Below, piece by piece: positions 45,500-56,288 of a DNA stretch of 64,000 nucleotides. Below the pieces are notes generated by a model. The model saw only the letters and a program-made list of their open reading frames with translations, was not told the origin of the DNA and did not search any database. The stretch is taken from positions 1,182,074 through 1,246,073 of the forward strand of contig NW_024468510.1 of assembly GCF_001632365.1 (NCBI RefSeq), read 5' to 3'. The stretch's first letter is position 1; every line of letters begins with the position of its first letter. Position numbers and translations under genes: made by a program. This DNA is from Laetiporus sulphureus 93-53 (taxonomy: Eukaryota; Basidiomycota; Agaricomycetes; Polyporales; Laetiporaceae).

Positions 45500-46299
45500 T
45501 TATCTCGAGCACAATATACTTTTGTCCGCTCGGGCGCGCCAAAGTCTAGGATGACTCGTGCCGAACAGAGGATCCGACTTATACCTCTCATACGCTGGTC
45601 TGGCTAGCGACTTTAAGGCTACGCGTTTATCCATTTCAATATCTTCGATGAGTGCCTCTGTGAATTTTCGGTGATTAGGAGCTCCGCGGATAGGAAAGAC
45701 ATGTGAACTAACCTCGTGAGGTGTAATCGAGCTCTGGCCTGATATATCCAAGTACGACTGCCTTCATCTCATGACCATAGAAGTCAGAGCAGAAGTCGTG
45801 CATGAGGTGTATCTCCTACGCACTTGTGAGCAACGTTGGCGGGGCGATGAGATGGGAACGTACAGCGGTCATCCTCTCGTTCTTGTAGAAGGGATTCCAT
45901 CCCAAGCTCATGACCATCGGCATCACCTTCGAGTCCTCTTCAGGTAATATAGTCTTCCCATCCTTCTCCGTAGATATTTGAGCATACCCATAATATACTC
46001 CAGTACGAGTCACAGAACTCATGGGAGCTATGGATTCGTCCGGCAGATTCGCTATCGCAGACATTATGCTTTTGTCGAACATAGGTAACCTGAGACAAAC
46101 CTGTCGGGCAGCCCAGGTCCTTGCCTCCTCTCCCAAAGCCTCGCTGTACTGCTCCGGAGACGTATATTGGAAAGGGAGATGCTGGGACATCGGGGCCCAC
46201 GATATCAGGCCTCGTCTGCCGGAATGTATTAGTCCTTAGAGGCGCCGGCGGTCGTTCCTCTCTAGAGACGAGCTGAGGAGTAGCCTCTGTCAACATCAT
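45500..46299 (-). CDS. FMN1: Riboflavin kinase (Fmn1)
   Basis: Four exons (46101-46299, 45864-46051, 45713-45815, 45500-45657) give 215 residues. The enzyme phosphorylates riboflavin to FMN. Conserved blocks: PIYVSGAVQRGFGRGGKDLG followed by CPTANLPDES (the ATP/flavin loop with the PTAN motif), TGVYYGYAQI, VMSLGWNPFYKNE, EIHLMHDFCSDFYGHEM, VLGYIRPELDYTS and EALIEDIEMDKRVALKSLAR. The PTAN motif is created only by splicing at 46100/46052, which confirms the junction. Two ATGs lie at the start; the first (46299) was used. It is divergent from TAF8. Confidence 0.94.
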
Positions 46300-46449
46300 C
46301 TGGTGAGGGGGGCAGTCTGCGCACTGCAGAGCAGTCTATGGGGGTATCGGTCGGACGGGTATAATGGAAACAGTGCGCAGTGACAGGTGTATTAACGCGT
46401 TCGGCGGCGCGCCGGTGCCGCAATCGCACCTTTGCTAGAAACTCCCACC
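46300..46449. promoter_or_regulatory. Probable bidirectional promoter, FMN1 / TAF8
   Basis: Only 150 bp lie between the divergent start codons of a metabolic enzyme and a TFIID subunit. GTATAATGG at 46358-46366 is a weak TATA-like candidate for the plus strand. Confidence 0.45.
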
Positions 46450-47439
46450 ATGTCCTACTTTCCTCCGCAAACGTATGGGCAATATCAAACGCAGTACCCA
46501 CACTATCCGTCACAGTACCCCGCGCAGGGACAACCTCTCGCAGGCTATCCCGTATATCCGCCTGGGCAGGCGAAGCCGGCCACGCCACCTCCAGAACCAC
46601 ACACCGCACCTGAACTGTCTGCCGTCTCACCTGAGCTCGCTTCCCATGCACTCCAAAGACTTGTCTCTGCTGAATTGCGAGGAAATGGATTCGAAACGGC
46701 CGAACCGGCGACATTGATAAGGCTCGAGCTTGAAGTGGCAGCCTGTCCGTCCATTGCTCTTGGTCCTGTGCTCATGAACCCTGACGTCAGGGGCCGTTTT
46801 CACAGTTGTGGAGCGACTGTACGAGCGTGCACACGATTACGCGAACCTCGCGAACAGAGCTGGGCCTATTGCGAAGGATCTATTGTTCGCGGCAGAGGAG
46901 CGTGGTTTTCAGATGAAGGAGCTTCACCAGTTCGCGAACAAATCAAAGAGTCGGCAGCAGGGTATGTTCTCCCAATCATAAACATTGCTGCGGTACTCAT
47001 GCTCTTCTTCCCCAGTTGTAGGCCCGTTGAGGCTATTGCCACCGCCGCGGCGTTCTCCCTCGCCGGAATTATTGCCTTCTGACGATGAGAATGCTCCACC
47101 AGTCATTCCTGCCACTCTTCGGTCATTACCATGGGGAGAGCGTCAATTCCCTGCGTTGCCTCCTAAGCACACATATCTCAGGACACCGGTGAAACCTTAT
47201 GCCATTGAAGAGTCGCTGCGCTTGCTTACATTACTTGAAAGGTCGTACCACAAAAGAGAACCGCATTGCCTTCACTGGAGAAGAAGCTGAAGACTGCTGG
47301 ATTGGTCCAAGAGTCGTTAAAGAACCTGCTGACAGCGACAGAAGATAATACGGGGCAAGAAGATGGAGAGCTGTTGGGTGCGCTCGTGAATTGGGAGGCT
47401 ACCACCCATCCGCGCAAGCGTTGGAAGCTCAGCGCATGA
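46450..47439 (+). CDS. TAF8: TFIID subunit TAF8
   Basis: Exons 46450-46744, 46806-46961, 47016-47188 and 47242-47439 give 273 residues. TAF8 pairs with TAF10 in the TFIID lobe that recruits TBP. A Pro/Tyr/Gln-rich start (YPPQ and YPSQYPAQ) precedes the histone-fold region: ALQRLVSAELRGNGFE, then ELEVAAFVERLYERAHDYAN and LANRAGPIAKDLLFA. The TAF8 C-terminal motif is present: PATLRSLPWGERQFPALPPK and HTYLRTP, a hallmark of the family. A Lys/Leu-rich end (VPQKRTALPSLEKKLKTAGL) follows. The first donor (GTCCGT, 46745) is weak but is the only one giving EVAAFVE. Confidence 0.88.
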
Positions 47440-47530
47440 TACTTTGGGGAAAGCCGACTCAATACTGCCTCGTACATATACAACGTGTACATTTATTACA
47501 TCATGGACTCTTAAACTGTGAAAGGCTGGT

Positions 47531-50263
47531 TCATGGGGAAGATGGAGGTGAAGATAATTCCGAAGAATCGTATGCAGATTGACTTGCAGCAAGCGATGCC
47601 TCTACCGATTCTGCGACGATAGCGGATGCCAGTCGACCCGGCCGCATAGACCTCGTTACTCTCCTGTCGGCGGTTGTTACTGTTGGTGCTACCGCTGGCT
47701 TCTTTGGAGTCCTACTTGCACGCGTCCGCGAAGGTGCAGCTCGATTCGAATCATCCGTCTTTTGTTGAGTTTTGGCTGATGTTGTTTTCTTCCTTGTTGG
47801 TCCTCTTCCAGCTGAATTATCGGTGGATGTCGTCCCGGGCGGCAAAAGACAGGTGAGGGATTCGGCCGGTCCTCCTGATGCGTTGAGCATGCTGCTGCTA
47901 TCCCCTGCAACTTCGACCGGCCCTTCTGCGATAGCAGACAATCTGCCCTTCGACGAATCTGCAGGAAGTTTGGCCTCTTGTCTCGTGCGGCCTTCCGGTT
48001 CTCGCTGATCCTGAGATGCGTCGTAGCCTTCTTCCGCGGCAGTGGCTGGTTGGCTCGCACTGCCGCTTTCAGCAGCATTGAGCACGACCTGACAATGAAC
48101 GGAGTTAGATTCTAAAGGAGACCAGTGAAAGGCACACGCACAGAAGTTTGCGAGTTGGTCGTGACCACTTCTGCATCCTTCACTGACTTCTTTCGTCTCT
48201 TCCGCGTAGATCTGTCAGCAATCTCGTCAAGAAGTTGTCTTTTCGTTGTTTTACTGGCACGGCTCTTCAACACGGTTGCCGTTGCCGACCCGTCTGCGGA
48301 CCTTTGTTCGCTCGGCTTCATATCCATAGCTGGCTGACCATCAGCTTGTAAAACGGTTGGCGATGCAGCAGGCACCTCAGCCGGTGTTACGAGATTGGCG
48401 TCTACAGAGGTACTATCAGCAACTCCATCCTGACGATATCGTGGTTGCGGCCTTGGCCTTGGCCTTGGGACATTGGTCTCTGAGGCGGTGCTCGGAGGGA
48501 AAATTTCACTTGATGGAGTCACTTCGACGTGCTGGAATGAGCGGGGAGTTTGAACTGATAGCGACCTCTCTGTAAAGACACTTGATGCTCGGGATTCCGA
48601 ACGTGTGGCAGAAGCAGACGCCTCCGCAGTCTTCGGGGTTGTTGTCCCATCGCATTGTTTCCGCTTCATCAGTATAGCATATCGGGACCGACACTGAAGC
48701 AGGAGTGAACAGACTATACACGTTTCATGATCGCGCGATGGCCTACCATGTTATCCGTGCGCCCATTGGCAAGAAGCCTGCTTATTGCCTTCCAGCTGAG
48801 ATCCTTGACCTGCTCCGCCGCTCGTAATAGCGCTTCATCCTCCTCCGGCGTCCATTTCCCTTTACCGCCAGTTGGACCAACGCTCTCTTGATATCGCTCA
48901 CGACATTGCTCGTTACTGCGACCGGGAATGAAAGAGGCGACGTCTATCCAGGAGTGGCCGAAAACGGTGATACAGCGTTGTAACATAGCATCTTCCTCTT
49001 CTGTCCATGGTCCTCGCTTGATGTCCGGGTCCAGGCTACGCGTGTAGCGACTCTGACACTGCGGGGGCGTTGCATCCTCAGATACGTATCGTGCAACTGG
49101 CAATGGATGTAGTAAGAAGGGGCTGAGCAGCGTAGAACAAGAGGAAGCCACCTAGGTTCCAGTTATCAACACCGTACATATGAATAGCATGAAGAAGTCG
49201 TTCGTCGCTTTCGGGTGTCCATACATGAGTTCTCCTGATCACAGCGTGACGCATGCAGTCGATTGGTGTCCTCCTTGTCTGCCATATGCAATGAGCATCA
49301 GAAAATATTTGAGACAAAAACGTTTACGTACACCCAACTTCGCCGCGATGTCAGTCCAATCTACCTGGCCTTCGATTGCGCCGGCAACCAATTCTCTTAC
49401 TCTCACGATCTCTGATTGCGCCCACGGAGAATGATTAAACCGAGGATGGCGGTCGCCTAACCAACGTATCTCACATTCTTTGGCCGACCTTTGTACGATG
49501 GGTGAACCGGCTGCAGAAACCTACATCATCGACCACTATGAGCGTCATTGCTGATACGTGCTGATTCAACTGACCTTACTCGCTACCCTCTCCCAATCTA
49601 TGCCTCTCATGTTATGTTCAAGAAACCCTGCGGGGACGTCACCTGGACGTGAGAAGGCTTGCTGACCTCTGACCGAAACATGTGAGCCGCATGCATCGTT
49701 ACAAGACAGGAACATACCTTGTCTGCGCCTCCAAGGCATGTATACGATAATTTTCTGACCGAACGGCATCGGCTATTGCGTCGAGTTCAGAGTTCTTCCC
49801 TACAACAGCCGTCAACATAGACTCTTCCGCTATACTCGTAGTACTCACATTGATGAATTGCGGTCAACTCTAGGTATCGTTCACGTCTAGATGCCTCTTC
49901 ATGAAAAGGGGAGCCCTATGTGTGTATATGAGGTGAATATGAAACATTCTTGAAGCTCCTCGTACCTCTGCAATCAGGTCGCTCGAGGGAATTAGGTCGA
50001 GCGTCTTGACTGATCCAGGTATCATGACAATCCCACCAGCATCTAGCTCAAGTTCATCTTCATTGTCAGAGACATCTGCTGCAGCCTATAACTGAATTAG
50101 CGCACTCTCCGAAGTGCAGATCACTGTTACGAACTAGTAGTTTATCCAGAGTCTCGATTTCGGCCTCCAACCTTTCGCTATAGACTTTTAAGGCATAGTT
50201 ATGGTCCTTATTAGCTTGCAAGGCTTTCTGTACACCATCTTGAATCTCTTGTACAGACGTCAT
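47531..50263 (-). CDS. Multi-repeat Myb DNA-binding protein, SNAPC4 (SNAP190)-like
   Basis: Ten exons (50135-50263, 49966-50085, 49849-49915, 49718-49799, 49575-49668, 49332-49520, 49152-49278, 48747-49096, 48142-48693, 47531-48088) encode 755 residues. The N-terminus is helical (NYALKVYSERLEAEIETLDK). Then come four to five Myb repeats in a row: GIDWERVASKVS with AKECEIRWLGDRHPRF; DWTDIAAKLG; VWTPESDERLLHAI with PQCQSRYTRSLDP; RGPWTEEEDAMLQRC with NEQCRERYQE; and KGKWTPEEDEALLRAA with GRTDNMCRSRYAILMKRK. A half repeat plus four repeats is the layout of SNAPC4, which binds the proximal element of snRNA promoters. The last 370 residues are Ser/Ala-rich with basic clusters. Generic Myb activators have two or three repeats, so SNAPC4-like is preferred but not proven. 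Confidence 0.8.
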
Positions 50264-50417
50264 AAGGAGGAATATTGACGGATACAATGACCGGCGGCGA
50301 AGGGAAACGCGCTCACGCGGTGGCCACGCGCGGTGCACGTGGCCACCGACGCGCACATTGCCATCAATTTGGTCGCGAGACGACATCCGTTTCTCCACCG
50401 AGTCTGCACGCACCAAG
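50264..50417. promoter_or_regulatory. Probable bidirectional promoter, SNAPC4-like / SND2
   Basis: These 154 bp separate divergent start codons. The centre is rich in CACGCG and GCACG (for example CACGCGGTGGCCACGCGCGG near 50313-50332), a possible factor-binding cluster. Confidence 0.45.
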
Positions 50418-51145
50418 ATGGCGAACGCCTCCGCGAAGCGAACTGGTCTGTCTGCTTGTGTACCCATCACCCGACATCGCGCTCACCAGTGCTGTGTCCT
50501 CGAATCAGCCCAGCAGAATGCGGAGACAATCAAGAACATGGAGCGCGGCATGCTGGCTGCGGGTGTGTTCTCCGTGCTCCTCAGACTACTCTTCAGAAAG
50601 GGCGCATTGTCCCCTAGTGGTATCTCGTTATGGTTATTGGTCCTCTCCAATATACCGTCTATATTCCTTTCCCGATATTTGAAAAGGATTGGTTCTCCGA
50701 GACGCGACCCTACCACTGGCACCCTGATCTCATCCGGTGAAGACCTTGGCCACCCTGGAATCATCGAGTGGGCTTTTGATGTCATATACATCACATGTGA
50801 GTTCTGTCTTGTCCGAACGATGTGAAGCTCACGAGCCGATCTAGGGGCATGCCAGATTGGGAGCGGAGCATTTGGAGAATGGTTCTGGTGGTTATACCTG
50901 GTGGTAAGCCCAGCTGCTGTGACATGCGCGACTGTTCGTCGTTCCTTGATGTTGCATTTTAGATACCTCTATATGCTGTCTATAAGCTGTGGACGGCCGT
51001 GGTGTCCCCGCTGTTGCTAGGACGGTCAGCGCCGACTGCTGCAGACGACAACGCTCCGAAAGAGCCGTCGAGCAAGAGACAGGAGAAATTTCGCAAACGA
51101 GCGGAGCGTGGAGATCCCCGTGTCCGTATGCAACCCGCAAAATGA
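50418..51145 (+). CDS. SND2: SRP-independent ER targeting protein Snd2 (TMEM208)
   Basis: Exons 50418-50445, 50509-50796, 50845-50903 and 50963-51145 encode 185 residues. Snd2/TMEM208 is an ER membrane protein of the SND targeting route. The start MANASAKRTAQQNAETIKNM resembles the TMEM208 start. Hydrophobic segments follow at residues 33-50 (AAGVFSVLLRLLF), 56-75 (GISLWLLVLSNIPSIFLSRY) and 108-150 (WAFDVIYITWACQIGSGAFG, then FWWLYLVIPLYAVYKLW). The basic end (SSKRQEKFRKRAERG) is typical and cytosolic. Length and helix order match the family. It is divergent from the SNAPC4-like gene. Confidence 0.88.
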
Positions 51146-51683
51146 TGGTATGCAGATGATATCATGACTGTCATGTACACTACTTGATCTAGACGATTCA
51201 TGGATAACAAGTTGTGAAGTACAGTTCTCACGGAGTCATCCCTTGCTTTCTGTCCGTGATTGGGATCATTTATGCACGGATGCCACTTGATGACGTCTAT
51301 TGACCACGATACTTGCCTCAGCCACTCCTTCGCATCTGATCGATGATCCGCTGAGCACCTACATACTCATCCCATATCAATCCGTGAAGAGGTTGAATGA
51401 CTTCGGGGCTTTCAGGCGATTCGTTGACGACATTGTTACAATTGCCAGACAATTTCGCGCGACATATGAACAGCTCTATATGCGCGATCCTTTCTCGACG
51501 CTCGACGTGACTTTAGCAGGGATCCGCACGGATCACTGCCACGGAGGCATAACTGCTCGTCACGGTGACGCGTCCGGCACGTGCTCCGTAACGGTACGCG
51601 TCGCGTCTCTCCCCGACTCTCGACCCACTCTCCTTTCTCTCTCTCTCTCGATCGCCGTCATCTTCAATCACACCACGACCACC
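51146..51683. other. Intergenic; ends in a CT-rich tract
   Basis: These 538 bp end in a pyrimidine run (TCTCTCTCTCTC near 51640-51650) and CACACCACGACCACC directly before an ATG at 51684. This looks like the promoter and leader of the next gene. Confidence 0.5.
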
Positions 51684-54600
51684 ATGCCATATCCATCACT
51701 GATAGTATGTGTTATATCCTGGTATTCTCCCATGTAATGACCGCGACGACGTATAGATATATCCTCCTGCTCCCGTTAAGTCGAATCACAGAACGGAATA
51801 CGCGCACAACTCCACTGGTTATCCTGGGGTAAAGCACGCTAACTCTTGTTGTTTGAGGTAGTCACTGATCCAGACCTCCTCCTAGGGAGACGATATGGAT
51901 CATCCGATCTTGACAATCGCGTGTGACACAACAACCGCGCCAGCCGATAGCAATGAAGGATTTCAAGACATGCAGTCGCGAAGTAGAGACGCATATAACG
52001 ACTCAAAGCAATATTTCGACGCTGAAAATGCCACATCTCCGCTGGATGTGCTGATCGAAGGAGCTACTTTCTCTCGTGACATGTCTTCGGCCGTATCGCT
52101 CACTGACTCCGGTAATGCTGAGGTCAAGCTTGAATGTGGCAAAGGCGACTCCATTGAAAACCTTCATTCTGCTGCTACTGGTGCTACTCGTTTTGCATCT
52201 TTTTGCACGGTGTGTTTTCCACATAAGTCGTGCGTACAGTGTTTTATGACATCGCATATATGCAGGCACTTCAATTTGAATCGAGCGGGGACAATGACCC
52301 GGATCCATCGGATGTTATGCAGTGGCCGTCATCTCGATCAGAAAGTTCAATCAAAATTAAACCCGTCGCTGACGAAAACTCTGTAACGTCCATCGATGCT
52401 ATCATCAGCTCGGTTGAACATGCACTTGAGATAGACGTCTGCGACCACACCTGTATGCCGATCCAATTATCACCGTATTATGAAAACTGAACCTTGATTG
52501 TAGCGCACCTCATTGTAGACACACGCACTGACGGATTGCCGCAAAGTCATTGCTCTGACGGCCGATCGCTGGCTCGTTCAGAATCCTGCGCTGAACCTCC
52601 GTCTCTCTCTGTCGAGACTGGCCAGTCTCTTGTTCATCACTCACAAGACACATCTAAATTGTCGGCGGCCATTGACTTCGAGCGCTCGACGAACAGTCCT
52701 CCGCCTACTGTGAACGTTGCCAAGTCTGCTGCATTTACTGATTTATCCGACTTTTCGGCTGTCGCAGAACTTGTGTCTGAATCTCCACTATGTTCTCCAT
52801 GCTCTGTTGATGTTGATATGCCCTCTGCGATGGTTTCATGCTCTAAAACCTCTGACGACTCTGCTACTATATCTGCTGATAACTTGATGCTTGCTACCGC
52901 CGTGGATGTCGACGCAGCCGCTACTGCTAATGGCGCGAAGGAAGATCCTCACATCTTCATCTCCACCGTCGCTAGCAATGCTGCTGAATGTGAAGCTTCA
53001 TCGTTGACCCCACACCTGCTCACTGTTGCTACTGTGGATAGGACTAAAGGCGGTTGTTCTTCTATGAAGCCTGTGGAACCGGCTCGTCCCGCAGCTGGTA
53101 TGCTTCAATCTGATATCACCGGTTTGTGCATAGAAGATGCACAAGTATCTAATGTACTGGACTCCGGGGACAGCATCGATGATTCTACGTCCAGAATTGC
53201 CAACCGCTTGAAGTCTTGTCTGGATGTACATCCGAAGACGGTCATTGAACACATCACATCGACGACATGCCCATCGACAGCTCCTCTCGACCTGGAGGTT
53301 ACTGATGCCGAAGTGCAAGCTTGTTCAGGCGACGCAGACATCATGATGGCTTTCGACTACAGTGAAACGAGTGCTCTTTCATACTTCGCACCGAACGATA
53401 CATCTCAGACTGAAACGCTCATGGAACTGGACACTGCACCGCAGTCCTCTGCCGAGCAAATATCACAAGCTGGGATTACTGTCTCTTCATGCCTCATTTC
53501 TGGCGTGTCATCGACGTTAGGCCAAGATGAACAACATGCCGAGCTATTTGGGACTTTGGAACCAGCCGAGGAACTTGGGTCACTGCTCCTATCTTCTCCT
53601 CTGCTATCTTCCTCGCCTTTGCCGTCGTCAAGCCCCGCAAGGATATTTTCTTCTTCGCCACCTCCCATGTTCGAGAGCTCGCCGCCTTCATCTCCTGCAC
53701 CCTCCAGCGACTTCGATTGCTTACTAACAGCTCCAGGTGTCGGGTTGAGTAAGGGAGCGGGGTCCAAGCGGTCTTGGGACGACGATGAAGAAATGCATAC
53801 CGATGTAGGATTTGATTGTTCTCCGGAAAGCTCCGAAAAGCAGTCTCAAACTACAGAGGAGAGTGCGCGTAAACGCACTGTGAGGACATCAGATTCTCTG
53901 AATTGACAGCATCTGATCAAAAAAGCCGTCACAGAAACCCGACGTTGAACGCTCGCCGTATAGGCCTCCGAACCCTAAACGCCCCACTCAAGCTTCCCAA
54001 CGCAAGCAGTACAAGAAGCTCATCGCGCCGTTTCGCTCTCCGCTGCTGGATAAGGACTCGGCGCAGGGTGGAGTTGAAGCTGTCTATGCAAGTGGCAAAT
54101 ATCGCGACACAAAAAGCCAAGAGCGCGATGTTATATTGCGACAGCTGCGTGTCAAAAGCAGTAAGCAAGTGACAAGCCACGAGACTTTGAAGACGGAGAG
54201 AAAAGATTATACCCAGAATGCCGCAAAGCAGTTCAAGTCTCCCATTGCGACGGATTCCAGCATGGTTTTGTCGCCCCCATCGCAACCACGAAACGGGCCC
54301 GCCATGTCGAACGTACAAGCCATCGCGAAGATATGCAGTTTGCAGGCAAAGCTACAGACGCTGAAGCAAGCCGTCAGAATCAAGAACTCAGCAAATGGGG
54401 ATGAAGACGAGGAACTGGAGCAATTGGTGTCCAAGTGGACTGCCGTCGGGAGGGAGGTTGCCTGGGCCGTTTGGGACACCGTGAAGGATTTGGACCCGGG
54501 AGAAAGCATGCACGTTGGCACTGGATCGTTCGCTGCCGGCTGGGGCTTCGACGAAGGGGCAGGTAGCAGTCGATCAAACCCCTCTGTTACACGTGCATGG

Positions 54601-54804
54601 GGATGGGAAGAAGACGTGAAGGGACCTGCAAACGGCTCAGGAGGTGGGGAAGATCAAGAGGACTCTCATGCGGTTGACGAGGCGGAAGACGAGACTGACA
54701 CAGCCCCGAAACATACACTTGGAACTATGCTTCGACACCTCGGGATCGCTCCAGAGACACTAGGATGGGACGAAAACGAAGGCGACTTTGTCGATGATCA
54801 TTGA
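51684..54804 (+). CDS. Large Ser/Asp-rich protein with a Mei5/Sfr1-like C-terminus
   Basis: The main exons are 51886-52209, 52266-52452, 52504-53879 and 53935-54804. A short first exon, 51684-51704 (MPYPSLI), follows a CT-rich leader and joins in phase by a 181-nt intron; without it the start is the ATG at 51895. The protein has about 925 residues. The first 600 are low-complexity Ser/Ala/Asp text with little predicted fold, including a SSPLLSSSPLPSSSP run. After residue 640, YRPPNPKRPTQASQRKQYK is basic. Near 54150-54500 is a coiled-coil segment (KICSLQAKLQTLKQAVRIKN, then LEQLVSKWTAVGREVAWAVW) that resembles the Mei5/Sfr1 domain of the Swi5 partner in Rad51/Dmc1 recombination. The end is acidic and Trp/Gly-rich. 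The family call is tentative. Confidence 0.55.
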
Positions 54805-55344
54805 ACCCCGTTTGATCGTTGAAGTTGATCGTTGCTCTGTGGGTACGATCCCTATCGACCATATTATGCTACGATATTGACGCAGGTCCTAGAGTCGGAG
54901 TCCACAAATCTTCTTGGCAGTTTCTGAGATGAATCTGTTCTACTTGCGCGAACATCTGCATCAGAGTCGCTGAGTTTATGCTTCATGTCTAACACCTTCC
55001 TCGCACCTCTCCTTCCAATGGATTTGCCTTGGTCGTGATCACAGATCATTCATCTGTGCAGAACACACTTGCTCTGTTTCATTCCATTTTAATGAGTGTA
55101 GTCTCATTCGTGTATTGCTCTGTCACATAAATAAACGCTGCTGGTCATCATATAATATGCTCCTGCACTCACAGCCAGAGTAGCAAGTTCACTGCAGCGA
55201 CGCGATCATGTGACGATGTCGCGTCTGTGGCTGGTAGTGATATGCTGCCGTCAGCCGCTGCTCCTGACTGCCACTTGCATTGGTGTCATCCGCCATAGCC
55301 ATTGAAAGTCTTGTCCTTCTGCGTGTTCTATATCCCCCACTTTC
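54805..55344. other. Intergenic
   Basis: These 540 bp separate two plus-strand genes. No gene or repeat is recognised. Confidence 0.55.
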
Positions 55345-56145
55345 ATGACCATGAGCCCCTTCGCACTGATATCCCCGTCGACTCGGGGGCTGTCTCTCGC
55401 CTTGACACGCCACCTGCTTCGGACGACAGACCTCACCGTTTTCGCGACTCACCGCTCAGACAGTCCAGATGCTGTACGGAGAAACATACTCTCACCGCTC
55501 CCACATGTCGATGCAAACAGACTGCGCCTTCTGCACTGCGAGCTCACTTCCGAAGACAGCATCGCAGCCGCAGCGCAGGACCTGGCAGATGCCCTGGGAA
55601 GTGACGCTGATGGCGGTGCTCATCTGGACACCGCTTTCTTCGCTGGGGGCATCCTTAACCCCGAGCGTCAGCCAGCGGACCTGGACGCGAGTACCGTAGA
55701 GAAGACATTCCAGATCAACGTCATCTCACACCTGCTCCTGATCAAGCATTTCTCGCGCTTCCTCCCTCCCCCAAGCTCCACCAGCTCAAAGGCTAAATCA
55801 TCATCCACCACCAAATGGGTGCACGTCTCTGCCCGAGTGGGCTCGGTCTCGGACAACCGCCTTGGCGGATGGTATTCGTACCGTGCGTCCAAAGCAGCAC
55901 TCAACCAGGTCATCCGCACGTTCGACCTCTACCTGCAGCAGAAGAAGATACCCGCGATGTGCGTCGGAGTACATCCAGGGACAGTCAAGACTGACTTGAG
56001 CCGGGTATTCTGGGACGGGGTGCCGGAGAACAAGCTGTTCGAGCCGGATTTTGCTGCAGAAAGGATTGTCGACGTAGTTCGTGACCTGGACAGCAAGAGC
56101 AGAGGAAGAGTGTGGGACTGGGCGGGCAAGGAAGTAGTACCATGA
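55345..56145 (+). CDS. Short-chain dehydrogenase/reductase (CsgA-like)
   Basis: This is a single-exon gene of 266 residues. The nucleotide-binding turn is atypical: the usual TGxxxGxG is SPSTRGLSLALTRHLL. The rest of the Rossmann fold is normal: LRLLHCELTSEDS with an acid for the adenine pocket, LDTAFFAGGI in the NNAG position, FQINVISHLLLIKHF, the catalytic Ser in WVHVSARVGSVSD, and YSYRASKAALN with the Tyr-x3-Lys pair. VHPGTVKTDLSRVFW follows. All catalytic residues are present. The substrate is unknown. It converges on IME4, with 143 bp between stops. Confidence 0.85.
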   Translation: MTMSPFALISPSTRGLSLALTRHLLRTTDLTVFATHRSDSPDAVRRNILSPLPHVDANRLRLLHCELTSEDSIAAAAQDLADALGSDADGGAHLDTAFFAGGILNPERQPADLDASTVEKTFQINVISHLLLIKHFSRFLPPPSSTSSKAKSSSTTKWVHVSARVGSVSDNRLGGWYSYRASKAALNQVIRTFDLYLQQKKIPAMCVGVHPGTVKTDLSRVFWDGVPENKLFEPDFAAERIVDVVRDLDSKSRGRVWDWAGKEVVP

Positions 56146-56288
56146 CTGAATGCATAATGAGAGCGATGAATCTATACAAGAAGCGTGGCAAACATAGGTC
56201 CAAGAACTACAGCTACATAGACAGTGACAGCAAGGAGATACAGCGACAAAGTACGGTTGCTGACAGATACATTATCATGGCAATTCAT

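Noticed and set aside
51300..51737. 145-codon frame upstream of the Mei5/Sfr1-like gene
   Set aside because: It has no ATG at its start and its second half is the CT-rich leader of the next gene.
53880..53934. Stop codon (TGA 53904) read as the end of the large Ser-rich gene
   Set aside because: A 55-nt intron with GTGAGG/CACAG ends joins in phase to the conserved C-terminal region.
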